The notes under the pieces: model-generated | The model's input: only the letters and a program-made list of their open reading frames with translations | Databases searched by the model: none | What the model was told of the DNA's origin: nothing | Shown here: positions 37,472-46,734 of the stretch, piece after piece | Layout of the letters: each line of letters begins with the position of its first letter | Position numbering within the stretch: position 1 is the stretch's first letter | Position numbers and translations under genes: made by a program | Assembly (NCBI RefSeq): GCF_000959445.1 | Contig: NZ_CP009632.1 | Span: 62,001-126,000 of the forward strand | Direction: 5' to 3' | Length of the DNA stretch: 64,000 nucleotides | Origin: Burkholderia vietnamiensis LMG 10929 | GTDB lineage: Bacteria; Pseudomonadota; Gammaproteobacteria; Burkholderiales; Burkholderiaceae

Positions 37472-38836
37472 TCAGGCGATCGCTCGCGCGTCCGCGCAGC
37501 ATTCCTGCAGCGCGTCGCGCAGCGCATGCGCGATGAGGTCGGTCTCCTTCGGCTGCAGCGTCAACGGCGGCGACATCACGATCTTGTTGGCGATCGCCCG
37601 GACCAGCACGCCGCGCTTGCGTGCGGCATCCGCCACGCGCGCCGCGAACCCCTTGCCGGGATCGAGCGGCGTGCGGCTCGCCTTGTCGGTCACGAGATCG
37701 AGCGCCAGCATCAGCCCCTTGCCGCGCACGTCGCCGACCGTTTCGAAGTCGCGCGTCAACGGCAGCAACTGCTCGAGCAGGCGTTGGCCCATGCGCGCCG
37801 CGTTGCCCGGAAGATCCTCGGCTTCGACGATGTCGAGTACGGCGAGCGACGCGGCGCAGGCGAGCGGATGGCCGCTGTACGTATAGCCGTGCATGACGAC
37901 GTGCGAGAAGCCCGCGCCGTGCTCGATCGCTTGCGCGATCCGGCCGTTGTACAGCGTCGCGCCGAGCGGCACGTAGCCGGCCGAAATCCCCTTGGCGACG
38001 CACAGGATGTCGGCGGCGACGCCCCAGCCGCGGCTGCCGAGCATGCTGCCGGTGCGACCGAAGCCGGTCACCACTTCGTCGGCGATCAGCAGGATGCCGT
38101 GCCGGTCGCATACGTTCCGCACGCGCGCCCAGTAGCTGGCCGGCGGGACGATCAGGCCGCCGGCGCCCTGCACCGGCTCCGCGACGAACGCCGCGATGGT
38201 CTGCTGGCCATGAAAGGCGATCGTGTCCTCCAGTTGCCGGATGCAGTGTTCGACCAGCTGGTCCGGATCATCGCAGTTCCACGGATTGCGATACAGCCAC
38301 GGGGTATCCAGCAGCACGCAGCCGGGCAGCAACGGACCGTGATTGTAGTGGTAGACGCCGTTGCCGCCGATCGACGTGCCGCCCATGTGCACGCCGTGAT
38401 AGCCGTTGCGCAGCGACAGGAACTTCGTGCGCGACGGCTCGCCCGCGGCGACCCAGTACTGGCGCGCCATCTTCAGCGCGGTCTCGATCGCGTCGGAGCC
38501 GCCGCTGCCGAACATGACGCGCTGCATGTCCTCCTGCTCGAACATCGCGCACAGGCGGTCGGCCAGATCGTAGACGCGCGGGTGGGCCACGCCGTCGAAG
38601 GTCTGATAGTAGGACAGCTCGTCCATCTGGCGCGCGATCGCGGCCTTCACTTCCGGCCGGTTGTGGCCGACGTTGACGTTCCACAGGCCGCCGACGCCGT
38701 CGAGCATGCGGTGGCCTTCGACGTCGTACACGTAGTTGCCGTCGCCGCGGGCGATGATGACCGTCGGGGTCGTATGCCCGGCCGCGGCCGAGCTCATCGG
38801 GTGCCAGAATCGCTTTTGTCGCTTTTGGTAGTCCAT
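37472..38836 (-). CDS. Class III (PLP-dependent) aminotransferase
   Basis: Product of 454 residues from ATG 38836 (MDYQKRQKRFWHPMSS). It is an omega-aminotransferase-type enzyme with GSGGSDAIETALKMARQYW, the PLP-contact LIADEVVTGFGRTG and the Schiff-base Lys in CVAKGISAGYVPLGA. It probably transfers an amino group from an amine or omega-amino acid to pyruvate or a similar acceptor. The aldehyde dehydrogenase gene sits 55 bp upstream in the same operon, giving an amine to aldehyde to acid sequence. The substrate is not identifiable from sequence. Confidence 0.87.
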   Translation of the reverse strand: MDYQKRQKRFWHPMSSAAAGHTTPTVIIARGDGNYVYDVEGHRMLDGVGGLWNVNVGHNRPEVKAAIARQMDELSYYQTFDGVAHPRVYDLADRLCAMFEQEDMQRVMFGSGGSDAIETALKMARQYWVAAGEPSRTKFLSLRNGYHGVHMGGTSIGGNGVYHYNHGPLLPGCVLLDTPWLYRNPWNCDDPDQLVEHCIRQLEDTIAFHGQQTIAAFVAEPVQGAGGLIVPPASYWARVRNVCDRHGILLIADEVVTGFGRTGSMLGSRGWGVAADILCVAKGISAGYVPLGATLYNGRIAQAIEHGAGFSHVVMHGYTYSGHPLACAASLAVLDIVEAEDLPGNAARMGQRLLEQLLPLTRDFETVGDVRGKGLMLALDLVTDKASRTPLDPGKGFAARVADAARKRGVLVRAIANKIVMSPPLTLQPKETDLIAHALRDALQECCADARAIA

Positions 38837-38891
38837 GAGGTATCTCTCTTCAAGTGCGTGAACACGGTGCGGCGCGGCGTGCGCCGCGACA

Positions 38892-40355
38892 TCACAGCGC
38901 GGCCGTGACGATCTTTTCCTCGAGGTACGAATCGAGCGCGGCCTTCGACAGGTCACGCCCGATTCCGCTTTGCCGGGTGCCGCCCCACGGCAGGCGCGCA
39001 TCGATCGGGCTCCATGCGTTGATGGCGACCGCACCGACGTCGAGCCGTTCGGCGACGCGGTGCGCGGTGCCGACATCCTGCGTCCAGACCGAGGCGGACA
39101 GGCCGAACGGCGTGTCGTTGGCGATCCGGATCGCATCGTCCTCGGTCTCGAACGGCATCACCATGCCGACCGGGCCGAACACTTCTTCGCGCGCGATGCG
39201 CATGCCCGGATGCACGCCGCCGAGTATCGTCGGGCGCATGAAGCAGCCGCGCGGCGGCACCTGTTCGTCGCCGGCGAGCATGACCGCGCCTTCGGCCAGC
39301 GCCGCCGCGACGTGCGCCCGCACGCGTGCGAGATGCCGCGGGTTGATGAGCGCGCCCATCTGCACGCCGGCCTCGGTCGGCGGCCCGACGCGGATGGTGC
39401 GTGCCGCGTCGGCGAGCCGCGCTTCGAGTGCGTCCGCGATCGACCGGTGCGCGAGCACGCGCGAGCCGGCCGCACACGTCTGCCCCTGGTTCGCGAACAT
39501 GCCGGCCACCAGCGACGGGATCGCGCGGTCGAGATCGGCATCCGCGAAGACGATCTGCGCGGCCTTGCCGCCGAGCTCGAGCGTGACGCGCTTGAAGGTG
39601 CGCGCCGCATCGCAGGCGATCGTGCGGCCGACTTCGGTACTGCCGGTGAAACTGATCTTGCTGACGAGCGGATGCGCGACGAGCGCAGCGCCGACCTCGG
39701 CGCCCATGCCGTGCACGATGTTGACGACGCCGGCCGGCAGGCCGGCTTCGCACGCGAGCTTGCCGAGCCGCGCCACGGCGAGCGGCGCATCCTCGGACGG
39801 CTTGATCACCACCGGGCAGCCGGCCGCGAGTGCCGGTGCGAGCTTCCATACGGCGATCATCAGCGGCGCGTTCCACGGCACGATCTGGCCGGCGACGCCG
39901 ACCGGCGCGCGCCGCGTGTAACTGAGCGTCGGGCGGCCCATGAAGCCGTCGGTCGGGATCGTCCGGCCCTCGAGCTTGTCGGCCCATCCGGCGAAATAGC
40001 GCAGCGTGTCGATGGTCATCGGCAGGTCCATCATGCGCATCTCGGCCGGCGGCCGCCCTTGTTCGACGGCGAGCAGGCTCTCCAGCGCTTCGCTTTCGCG
40101 CTCGACGAGGTCCGCCAGCCGATACAGCCAGCGGGCGCGGGCCGCGCCGCCGGCGCGGGCCGCGCCGCCGGCGCGGGCCCATGCGTCGTCGTGCAATGCG
40201 TCGTGGGCGGCGCGCACGGCGCGATCGACGTCGTCGGCGCTCGAGGCGGGAACGGTGCAGATGCGGTCTCCGGTCGCGGGCGCCAGCTTGTCGAAGGTGC
40301 GGCCGGTGGAGGCATCGCAATGCCGGCCGCCGATCAGGTTCTGGATTTTCATCAT
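38892..40355 (-). CDS. NAD-dependent aldehyde dehydrogenase
   Basis: Product of 487 residues with catalytic Cys in NQGQTCAAGSR, Glu in LELGGKA, FTGSTEVGRT and the C-terminal PWGGTRQSGIGRDL. It resembles betaine-aldehyde or aminobutyraldehyde dehydrogenases. Near residues 61-73 an in-frame 18-bp tandem repeat encodes ARAGGAARAGGAARA, an expansion relative to the usual short linker. It is the first gene of the operon with the aminotransferase, and its upstream region carries the 21-bp element shared with the permease gene. Confidence 0.88.
   Translation of the reverse strand: MMKIQNLIGGRHCDASTGRTFDKLAPATGDRICTVPASSADDVDRAVRAAHDALHDDAWARAGGAARAGGAARARWLYRLADLVERESEALESLLAVEQGRPPAEMRMMDLPMTIDTLRYFAGWADKLEGRTIPTDGFMGRPTLSYTRRAPVGVAGQIVPWNAPLMIAVWKLAPALAAGCPVVIKPSEDAPLAVARLGKLACEAGLPAGVVNIVHGMGAEVGAALVAHPLVSKISFTGSTEVGRTIACDAARTFKRVTLELGGKAAQIVFADADLDRAIPSLVAGMFANQGQTCAAGSRVLAHRSIADALEARLADAARTIRVGPPTEAGVQMGALINPRHLARVRAHVAAALAEGAVMLAGDEQVPPRGCFMRPTILGGVHPGMRIAREEVFGPVGMVMPFETEDDAIRIANDTPFGLSASVWTQDVGTAHRVAERLDVGAVAINAWSPIDARLPWGGTRQSGIGRDLSKAALDSYLEEKIVTAAL
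40134..40179 (-). repeat. In-frame 18-bp tandem repeat inside the aldehyde dehydrogenase gene
   Basis: Period 18 holds exactly from 40134 to 40179, about 2.5 copies, encoding repeats of AGGAAR. The length keeps the frame, so copy-number changes would lengthen or shorten a surface linker without inactivating the gene. Confidence 0.75.
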
Positions 40356-40465
40356 GGTGTCCGTGTGTCACAGGTACGAAGCGTCGGGCCGATCGGGCGG
40401 GGCGATGACGGCTGCCACGGCCGCGGTCCAACGTCGGATTCACTGTATGTCGATGAAACGGCGCG

Positions 40466-40517
40466 CGTTGTCCGCTATCGGCAATCGCTGCCGCGCGTAT
40501 CGGTCAGGGAATACCCG
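40466..40517. promoter_or_regulatory. Shared regulatory element upstream of the aldehyde dehydrogenase
   Basis: A 21-bp block (40466-40486, core TTGTCCGCTATCGGCAAT) followed by CAGGGAATACCCG (40505-40517). The same two blocks, in the same orientation, are at 42295-42345. It lies 110-160 bp upstream of the minus-strand gene starting at 40355. The split arrangement suits an AraC/XylS-type activator such as the one encoded at 42372-43388. Confidence 0.6.
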
Positions 40518-40643
40518 TGCCGACGGCGGCGCGACGCGTCTATGCATAGACGCATAGACGCGCCCGCGGTGGGATTGCGGTGGGATTGCGGCGCGGCGGC
40601 AGCGCCGGCGGCAGCGGGCAGCGCTGCGCGCGCCGGGCCGCGC

Positions 40644-42083
40644 TTACTGGGCGGCGCGCCCGAGTTCGCGGTACAGGTCGGGATCGCTGCGCTTCAATCG
40701 CAATGCGGCGCGAATGCCGAGCGCGCCGATGGCGAGCAGGAAATACGGAAACATCGCGACGAACGCGGAGTCCGATCCGCTCAGCACCGACAGGTTGCGC
40801 ACCACCAGCACGAGACATGCGCCGAGCGCGACCACGCTGACGAGCGGCGCGATCAGGCGGTGCACGATCGAGGCGTCCCGATGGTCGCGCGCGAAGAAGG
40901 CGATCACCGACGTCGCCACGAGGATCTGCACGGCGATGATGCCGATCGTCGCGAGCGCGCTCATCCACGAGAACACGATGGCGAACGGGTCGAGCCGGAA
41001 CGCGGCCGAGCCGACGATCGCCGCGAGCGCGATCACCGTCTGCACCTTGCCCGCGACGTCGGGGCAGCGATGCACGGGACACGTATGGCCGAGCTTGCGC
41101 CACAGCACGCGTTCCCGCCCCATCGCGTAGAAATAGCGCGTGATCGTGTTGTGGAACGACAGGATGGCCGCGAACAGGCTCGTGACGAGCAGCACGTTCA
41201 TCGCATCGGTGGCGATGTTGCCGAGCAGCCGGCTGCTGACGGCGAACCACAGATTGGCCGGATCGCGGGCCGCTTGCGCGGCGATGTGGCCTTCGCCCCA
41301 CGCCTCGACGATCGCCCATGACGACAGCGCGTAGAACACCATGATGAGGATCACGGCCAGGTACGTCGCGCGCGGGATCGTGCGCTTCGGGTCGCGCGCT
41401 TCCTCGGAGAAGATGGCAGTGGCCTCGAAGCCCATGTACGAGCCGAGGACGAACACGAGCGCGGTGCCGAGGCCCGGCACGAACACCGCCGCGGGCATGA
41501 ACGGCCTCGCGCTGAAGCCGCCGGCAGTCGCGCCGTGCGCGACGATCGCGACGTCGAGCAGCATCACGATCGCGATCTCGCCGAGCATCAGCAGGCCGAG
41601 CAGCCGTCCGCTGAACTCGATGTGTCGCGCGCCGCAGAGATGCACGGCGGCGACGCAGGCCAGCGCGAACGCCCACCACGGCACGTCGACGCCGTAATGC
41701 TGCTGGACGGCGTTGTTGAGAAAGAAGCCGAACATGCTGTAGATCGCGATCTGCACCGCGTTGTACGCGACGATCGCGACGAATGCGCCGCCCACGCCGA
41801 CGGGCCGCCCGAGCCCGTTCGCGATGTACGCATAGAAGGCGCCCGCGTTGGAGATATGCCGGCTCATCGCCGCGTATCCGATGCTGAAGATCAGGTACAT
41901 CACGCCGGCCAGCACGAAGACGCCGGGCACGCCGGGGCCGTTGCCGAGCGAGAACGCCGCCGGTGTCGCGCCGACCATCGCGGTGAGCGGCGCGGCCGCG
42001 GCGACGACGAAGAAGACGATGTGTGAGAGTCCGACCGCGTTCCTGCTGAGCCCCGCGTCGGACCGGGATGACGATTCGTTCAT
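40644..42083 (-). CDS. APC-superfamily amino acid/amine permease
   Basis: Inner-membrane transporter of 479 residues with about twelve hydrophobic helices. The first helix pair contains SHIVFFVVAAAAPLTAMVGATP, the usual entry of the APC group, followed by GNGPGVPGVF. A conserved SYMGFEATAIFSEEARDPKRT loop is present. Given the neighbouring aminotransferase and aldehyde dehydrogenase, it likely imports an amine or amino acid. It has 288 bp of upstream DNA with its own copy of the shared 21-bp element. Confidence 0.88.
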   Translation of the reverse strand: MNESSSRSDAGLSRNAVGLSHIVFFVVAAAAPLTAMVGATPAAFSLGNGPGVPGVFVLAGVMYLIFSIGYAAMSRHISNAGAFYAYIANGLGRPVGVGGAFVAIVAYNAVQIAIYSMFGFFLNNAVQQHYGVDVPWWAFALACVAAVHLCGARHIEFSGRLLGLLMLGEIAIVMLLDVAIVAHGATAGGFSARPFMPAAVFVPGLGTALVFVLGSYMGFEATAIFSEEARDPKRTIPRATYLAVILIMVFYALSSWAIVEAWGEGHIAAQAARDPANLWFAVSSRLLGNIATDAMNVLLVTSLFAAILSFHNTITRYFYAMGRERVLWRKLGHTCPVHRCPDVAGKVQTVIALAAIVGSAAFRLDPFAIVFSWMSALATIGIIAVQILVATSVIAFFARDHRDASIVHRLIAPLVSVVALGACLVLVVRNLSVLSGSDSAFVAMFPYFLLAIGALGIRAALRLKRSDPDLYRELGRAAQ

Positions 42084-42294
42084 GAGTAGTCCCGCTGGCC
42101 GGATCGTCCGTCAGGAAGCGACCACGGCATGCCTGATCAATGTCCGTGCGCCGCGGGACCATCCTGACGATCCGGCAACGGGTGCTGCCGTGCGGCGACG
42201 ACACAGGTGTGTGCTTCGACGGCCGCCCGGTCACGCATCTGGTGCATGCGTGCGAACGGGCCGACGCCAGAATTTAGGGTGCCGAAATCCGGGA

Positions 42295-42345
42295 CGTTGT
42301 CCGCTATCGGCAATCCGCGCGCGCCGTGCGGCAGGGAATTACCCG
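42295..42345. promoter_or_regulatory. Shared regulatory element upstream of the permease
   Basis: The second copy of the 21-bp block (42295-42315) and its partner CAGGGAATTACCCG (42332-42345). It is directly preceded by CCGAAATCCGGG (42282-42293), which resembles the palindrome family found near 24 kb. It lies 210-260 bp upstream of the permease start. Confidence 0.6.
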
Positions 42346-42371
42346 GATACGGCGCGCGGCGGCGCGACGGT

Positions 42372-43388
42372 TCAGCTCAGGCGCGGCGTGTGCGACGGCA
42401 GCTCGTGGAAATGTTGCTGGTAGTACGCGGAGAAGCGCCCGAAATGGCAAAAGCCGAATTGCGCCGCCGCGTCGCCGATCCGCATCGTCTCGGGTGTCGT
42501 CATCAGGAAGCGGCGCACCGCGTTGAGCCGGATCGAGCGCAGGTAGGCGGTCGGCGTGGTGCCGACGACGTTCTGAAAGCTGTATTGCAGCGTGCGGCGG
42601 CTGATTCGGAGGTGATGGCAGAGATCGATCACCGTCGGCACGTCGTCGCATTCCAGTGCGATTTCCTGGCTGCGCCGCACGATGTAGCTTTGCGTCGACG
42701 CCGACGGCAGCGCGCCCGCATCCGCTTCGTCCGACTGTACGAGGTCGAGCAGGATGCCGACCACGTTATGGGCGAGCACGCGTTCGTCGAACGCGTCGCG
42801 GGCCGTGAGCGAACCGTGGTCGAGCGCCTGGCATAGCACGCGCTCGAGGCCGTCCAGCGCCGTGCGGTAGCGCACCGGCGAGATCGGCAGCACCGGTTGC
42901 CGGAGTACGCGCGCGGGCAGGTTCGCCAGTTCGTCGAGCGCGTGATCGGCCGTGAGCGTGCGGTCGATCGTGAAGGCGAGCACTTCGGTGTCGCACGGAA
43001 GATGCGCGACGAACTCTTCGCCGCCGCGCAGCGTGAGCAGGCTCGGACGCGCGACGGTGCGCCCCTGCACGATCGGTGCGGCCGTGTTCGCGATCGGCAG
43101 CGCGAAGCAGAGGCGGCCGCGCGGCGCGAGGCCGTGCTGCATGACACGCTGGTTGATCCGTTCGCGGAACACGTGAAAGCGCTGGCCGGCGACCTGGCGC
43201 AGCGTCGTCGTGGCGATGCCCGGACTGATCTGGTCGTAGTGCTGCGACCAGTTCACGATGGCCTGCGAATGGAGGAAGACGTCCGAGAAGCAGCGGGATT
43301 CGGCATGCAGGTTCATGGTGTCGCTGAGGCGCCCCATCTCAAATTCAATGCCGGCCGAAGCCGGCTCATGCTGCCCGTCGCGGGTCAC
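42372..43388 (-). CDS. AraC-family transcriptional regulator
   Basis: Product of 338 residues. The N-terminal two thirds are a ligand-binding region of the kind seen in EutR-like regulators. The C-terminal 100 residues hold two helix-turn-helix motifs, with TVIDLCHHLRISRRTLQYSF and RIGDAAAQFGFCHFGRFSAY. It lies upstream of the permease and dehydrogenase genes in the same orientation and probably binds the duplicated 21-bp element. In-frame start alternatives exist within the first 25 codons (for example MGRLSDTMN). Confidence 0.86.
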   Translation of the reverse strand: MTRDGQHEPASAGIEFEMGRLSDTMNLHAESRCFSDVFLHSQAIVNWSQHYDQISPGIATTTLRQVAGQRFHVFRERINQRVMQHGLAPRGRLCFALPIANTAAPIVQGRTVARPSLLTLRGGEEFVAHLPCDTEVLAFTIDRTLTADHALDELANLPARVLRQPVLPISPVRYRTALDGLERVLCQALDHGSLTARDAFDERVLAHNVVGILLDLVQSDEADAGALPSASTQSYIVRRSQEIALECDDVPTVIDLCHHLRISRRTLQYSFQNVVGTTPTAYLRSIRLNAVRRFLMTTPETMRIGDAAAQFGFCHFGRFSAYYQQHFHELPSHTPRLS

Positions 43389-44167
43389 GGGAATCGCGCA
43401 ATGCGCGGCCCGCCGCGGCGTTGCGCTGAAGGCGGCCGGTCACAGGACCGGTCGTGCAGACGATCATATCCAGAAAAAAACCGCGGGGTGACGCGGTCTG
43501 CGGGGACCGTAATGAAGTGAAGCGACCGCTGGAAACGGGACCGACCGCGGGTGCTGGCTGCCGTAATCGTCCACGTCGTGTCGGTGAATCCCATTATAGA
43601 GGATTCAATTTAATGTCGAGAGCGGGTTTACGCATGGTGTCGCCGGGTAGTGCTGGCGCCGCCGCGACGGGCGAGAGCGCGGATCGAAGACAGGGCGGAA
43701 GGCGTCGCCTTCGAGTGGGGGTAGACGCGCGCGGACGGCAAATCGCGCCGTTCTCCGCGCCGACCGCCTCGGGGCCCCACCCGTTACCGGGCGCCGGGCA
43801 GAGCGCCGCCGGCCCGAATCTCGCGTCGCCCGTGCTCCGCCGCCGCGCGCGGGCCGTAGGCGGCGTGAAGCAAGCTGCTCGTCTCGCCGGCTTGGTTGAT
43901 GACTGAAGCCAGATTCCCGATTCCGGGACATTGATGAATGAGGTGGGGATTGAATCTCATGTAAACCACCTATTAGTACCAAATTACGGGATTCATATAA
44001 TCAGTTCATGCGGCCTGGCATCGGTGCCCGTTCGCTCGACGCGTTTCGGCATGCCGGGGCGCGGCTTCATCGGGGCAGCCGTCCGGACGCCAGGACGACG
44101 GCCTCGCCCCCTGCCATGCGGCGGCGAGCGGCTGCCGCGAGCGACGTTCATCTTCCGGGAGCCGTCG
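43389..44167. other. Intergenic region between the AraC gene and an MFS gene
   Basis: About 780 bp, AT-richer than its neighbours in two patches (43570-43620 and 43910-44010). It holds a perfect 7-bp-arm palindrome TGAATCC-N9-GGATTCA (43585-43607) covering a minus-strand TATAAT, a TCCCG-ATTC-CGGGA palindrome (43915-43928), and a promoter with -35 TTAGTA (43973-43978) and -10 TATAAT (43996-44001). No gene supported. Confidence 0.55.
43973..44001 (+). promoter_or_regulatory. Promoter of the MFS gene with CGGGATT half-site in the spacer
   Basis: TTAGTA at 43973-43978 and TATAAT at 43996-44001 with a 17-bp spacer. The spacer contains AATTACGGGATT (43982-43993), the same half-site and the same position as in the promoter at 24078-24106, and a full TCCCG-N4-CGGGA palindrome lies 50 bp upstream. 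This suggests common control. Confidence 0.5.
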
Positions 44168-45481
44168 ATGTCCGAGTCATCCTCTGCGTTCCTGTATCGC
44201 CGGGTCGCGCTGCGCGTGCTTCCGTTTCTGTTCGTCTGCTACGTGGTCAACTTCATCGACCGCGTGAACATCGGCTTCGCCAAGCTGCAGTTCCTGCAGG
44301 ACCTCGGCCTGAGCGAGGCCGCGTTCGGTGCCGCGACGGCCATCTTTTTCATCAGCTACGCGGCGTTCGAGGTACCGAGCAATCTGGTGCTGGCGCGGAT
44401 CGGCGCGAGCCGGACGCTGATGCGCATCATGGTGCTGTGGGGGCTGTGCACGATCGCGCAGATGTTCGCGACGGGCAGCGTGTCGCTGTACGTCGTGCGC
44501 TTTCTGCTCGGCGCGGCCGAGGCCGGCTTCTTTCCGGGCCTCATCCTGTATCTGTCGTACTGGTTTCCGGATGCCGTGCGCGCGCGCGTGAACAGCGTGC
44601 TGCTGCTCGCCGTGCCAGTGGCCGGAATGATCGGCGGGCCGTTGTCCGGCTGGATCATGGCGCACCTGCAGGACGCGCTCGGGTTGCGCGGCTGGCAGTG
44701 GCTGTTTCTGATCGAAGGTCTGCCGGCCATCGCGCTGGGCCTGATCGCGCCGCTGATGCTGAGCGACCGGCCGGAACAGGCGGCGTGGCTGTCGGCCGCG
44801 GACCGGCACGCGCTGTCGCGCGACCTGCAGGCCGAGCGGGCCGCTGCCGTCGTCGGGCACGACGGGGCCGGCGTGCTCGACGTTCTCCGCAACGGGCGCG
44901 TGCTCGGGCTCGCGGCGATCTATTTCTGCGTCTACGTCGGGATGGGCGCGGTGACGTTCTGGTCGCCGTCGGTGTTGAAGGCGTCCGGGGTGGCGACCGT
45001 GTCCGGCGTCGGCTGGCTGTCCGGGCTGATTTCGGTCTTCACGATGATCGGCAACGTCGCGATCGCGTGGAGTTCGGACCGGCACGGCGAGCGGCGCTGG
45101 CATACGGTCGCGTGCATGCTCGTCACCGCGTGCAGCCTGCTGCTCCTGCGGTTCGCGGCCGGGCACGTCTGGATGACCGTGACGCTGCTGGCCGTCGCGC
45201 AGCTGTGCGCGTTCACCGTGCCGATCGTGTTCTGGACGATTCCGGCGGCGCAGCTCACCGGCCGCGCCGCGGCGGCGGGCATCGCGGCGATCAGCATGCT
45301 CGGCTCGCTCGGCGGCGCGTTCAGTTCGTGGCTCGTCGGCGTGCTGTTCACGCGCACCGGCGCGCCGTATGCGGGGCTGGCGGTGGTTGCGATGCTGCTG
45401 ATGCTCGGCGCGCTGCTGGTGACGAACCTGGTGCCGCGCACACTGCGGTCGCCGCGCGTGAGCGGCGAGCGCGCAGCGTAG
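44168..45481 (+). CDS. MFS transporter, anion:cation symporter group
   Basis: Product of 437 residues from ATG 44168 (MSESSSAFLYRRVALRVLPF); the frame is open upstream to 43931 but crosses the promoter. Twelve helices are visible. FIDRVNIGFAKLQFLQDLGL and RFLLGAAEAGFFPGLILYLSYWFP are hallmarks of the ACS family, which imports organic and sugar acids. It faces the XylX-like gene convergently. The palindromes upstream link it, by inference, to the IclR-controlled catabolic operon rather than to its physical neighbours. Confidence 0.87.
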   Translation: MSESSSAFLYRRVALRVLPFLFVCYVVNFIDRVNIGFAKLQFLQDLGLSEAAFGAATAIFFISYAAFEVPSNLVLARIGASRTLMRIMVLWGLCTIAQMFATGSVSLYVVRFLLGAAEAGFFPGLILYLSYWFPDAVRARVNSVLLLAVPVAGMIGGPLSGWIMAHLQDALGLRGWQWLFLIEGLPAIALGLIAPLMLSDRPEQAAWLSAADRHALSRDLQAERAAAVVGHDGAGVLDVLRNGRVLGLAAIYFCVYVGMGAVTFWSPSVLKASGVATVSGVGWLSGLISVFTMIGNVAIAWSSDRHGERRWHTVACMLVTACSLLLLRFAAGHVWMTVTLLAVAQLCAFTVPIVFWTIPAAQLTGRAAAAGIAAISMLGSLGGAFSSWLVGVLFTRTGAPYAGLAVVAMLLMLGALLVTNLVPRTLRSPRVSGERAA

Positions 45482-45511
45482 CCGCGGCATGACGCTGCGC
45501 GGCAGGCAGCC

Positions 45512-46702
45512 TCACTTGCCGAGCAGGCCGCGCGCCGCGAGGTTCGCATACAGCGCGCGCACGCCGAAGCTCCATGGCGCGATCTCCGTGCACAGCCGCA
45601 CGGTGTTCACGAGCGCGCCGAGCGCGGGCGTCGCGATCGTCACGCGGTCGCCGAGGTGGTGCGTAAAGCCGGCGCCCGGCGCGTCGCGATCCTGGATCGG
45701 CGAGAACATCGTGCCGAGGAACAGCATGAAACCGTCCGGGTACTGGTGATGCGCGCCGCAGGTCTGGGCGACGAGATCGGTCGGGTCGCGGCTGATCTCG
45801 CGCATGTGGCTGATGCCGTCGAGCACGAAACCGTCATCGGCGCCTTCGACGCGCAGCGACACGCTGGCCTGCCGCACGCCGTCGAGCGTGAAGCCGTCGG
45901 CGAACAGCCGCACGAACGGGCCGATCGCGCACGAGCCGTTGTTGTCCTTGCATTTGCCGAGCAGCAGCGCCGAGCGGCCTTCGATGTCGCGCAGGTTGAC
46001 GTCGTTGCCGAGCGTCGCGCCGACCGGCCGGCCGTCGCTGGCGACGGCCAGCACGATCTCCGGTTCCGGGTTGTTCCATACCGATGCCGGCAGCAAGCCG
46101 ACGTCCGCGCCGAAACCCACCGCCGACATCGGCTGCGCCTTGGAGAACACCTCGGCGTCGGGGCCGATGCCGACCTCCATGTATTGCGACCACGCGCCGC
46201 GCCGCTCGAGTTCCGCCTTCAGGCGCAGCGCGGCGTCCGAGCCGGGCACGATTTTCGACAGATCGGTGCCGAGCGTCGCGGTGATCGCTTCGCGCACCTC
46301 GCGCGCTCGCGCGGGATCGCCGCCGGCCTGTTCCTCGATCACGCGCTCGATCAGGCTGACGGCGAACGTGACGCCGCAGGCCTTGATGGCCTGCACGTCG
46401 CACGGCGCGAGCAGCTGCGCCGCACCGGACGCGCCGGGCGTGCCGTCGAGCGCGGCCTGCAGCAGCGGCTCGACGCGGCCGAGCGATTCGCCCGGCGCGC
46501 TGCGTGCGAGGTCGGCGGCGTCGGCGCGGTCGAACAGGTCCGCGGTGGTCGGCACGGTGCGCGTGATGTCGATCAGTTCGCCGCCGCGCACGGCGACGAC
46601 GCTCGGGCCCGCTTGGGCGCCGTCGTGCCGCCATACGCGGCCGATCAGCAGCGCCTGCGCGAGATCGTGCGGCAGGCAGTCGGAGACGGAAAGAGTACGC
46701 AT
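45512..46702 (-). CDS. xylX: Fumarylacetoacetase-family dehydratase, XylX-like
   Basis: Product of 396 residues from ATG 46702 (MRTLSVSDCLPHDLAQALLI). It is a long FAH-family protein with SVWNNPEPEIVLAVASDG, GNDVNLRDIEGRSALLLGKCKDNNGSCAIGP and the C-terminal PDGFMLFLGTMFSP. The length and the pairing with a xylonate-dehydratase homologue match XylX, the 2-keto-3-deoxy-D-xylonate dehydratase of the Weimberg pathway, which gives 2-oxoglutarate semialdehyde. The last enzyme of that route is not beside it in this window. A related pentonate or hexonate is possible. Confidence 0.75.
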   Translation of the reverse strand: MRTLSVSDCLPHDLAQALLIGRVWRHDGAQAGPSVVAVRGGELIDITRTVPTTADLFDRADAADLARSAPGESLGRVEPLLQAALDGTPGASGAAQLLAPCDVQAIKACGVTFAVSLIERVIEEQAGGDPARAREVREAITATLGTDLSKIVPGSDAALRLKAELERRGAWSQYMEVGIGPDAEVFSKAQPMSAVGFGADVGLLPASVWNNPEPEIVLAVASDGRPVGATLGNDVNLRDIEGRSALLLGKCKDNNGSCAIGPFVRLFADGFTLDGVRQASVSLRVEGADDGFVLDGISHMREISRDPTDLVAQTCGAHHQYPDGFMLFLGTMFSPIQDRDAPGAGFTHHLGDRVTIATPALGALVNTVRLCTEIAPWSFGVRALYANLAARGLLGK

Positions 46703-46734
46703 GATGAGCTCGGTTGGAGTCGTGGGACGTTGGA

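Noticed and set aside
40134..40179. CRISPR-like or satellite repeat
   Set aside because: There are only about 2.5 copies of an 18-bp unit with no spacers, inside a coding region and in frame.
40466..42315. The duplicated 21-bp block as a mobile-element end or attachment site
   Set aside because: The copies are in direct orientation upstream of two ordinary genes, with a second shared block at near-constant spacing and no transposase or integrase between them; a regulatory element explains it better.
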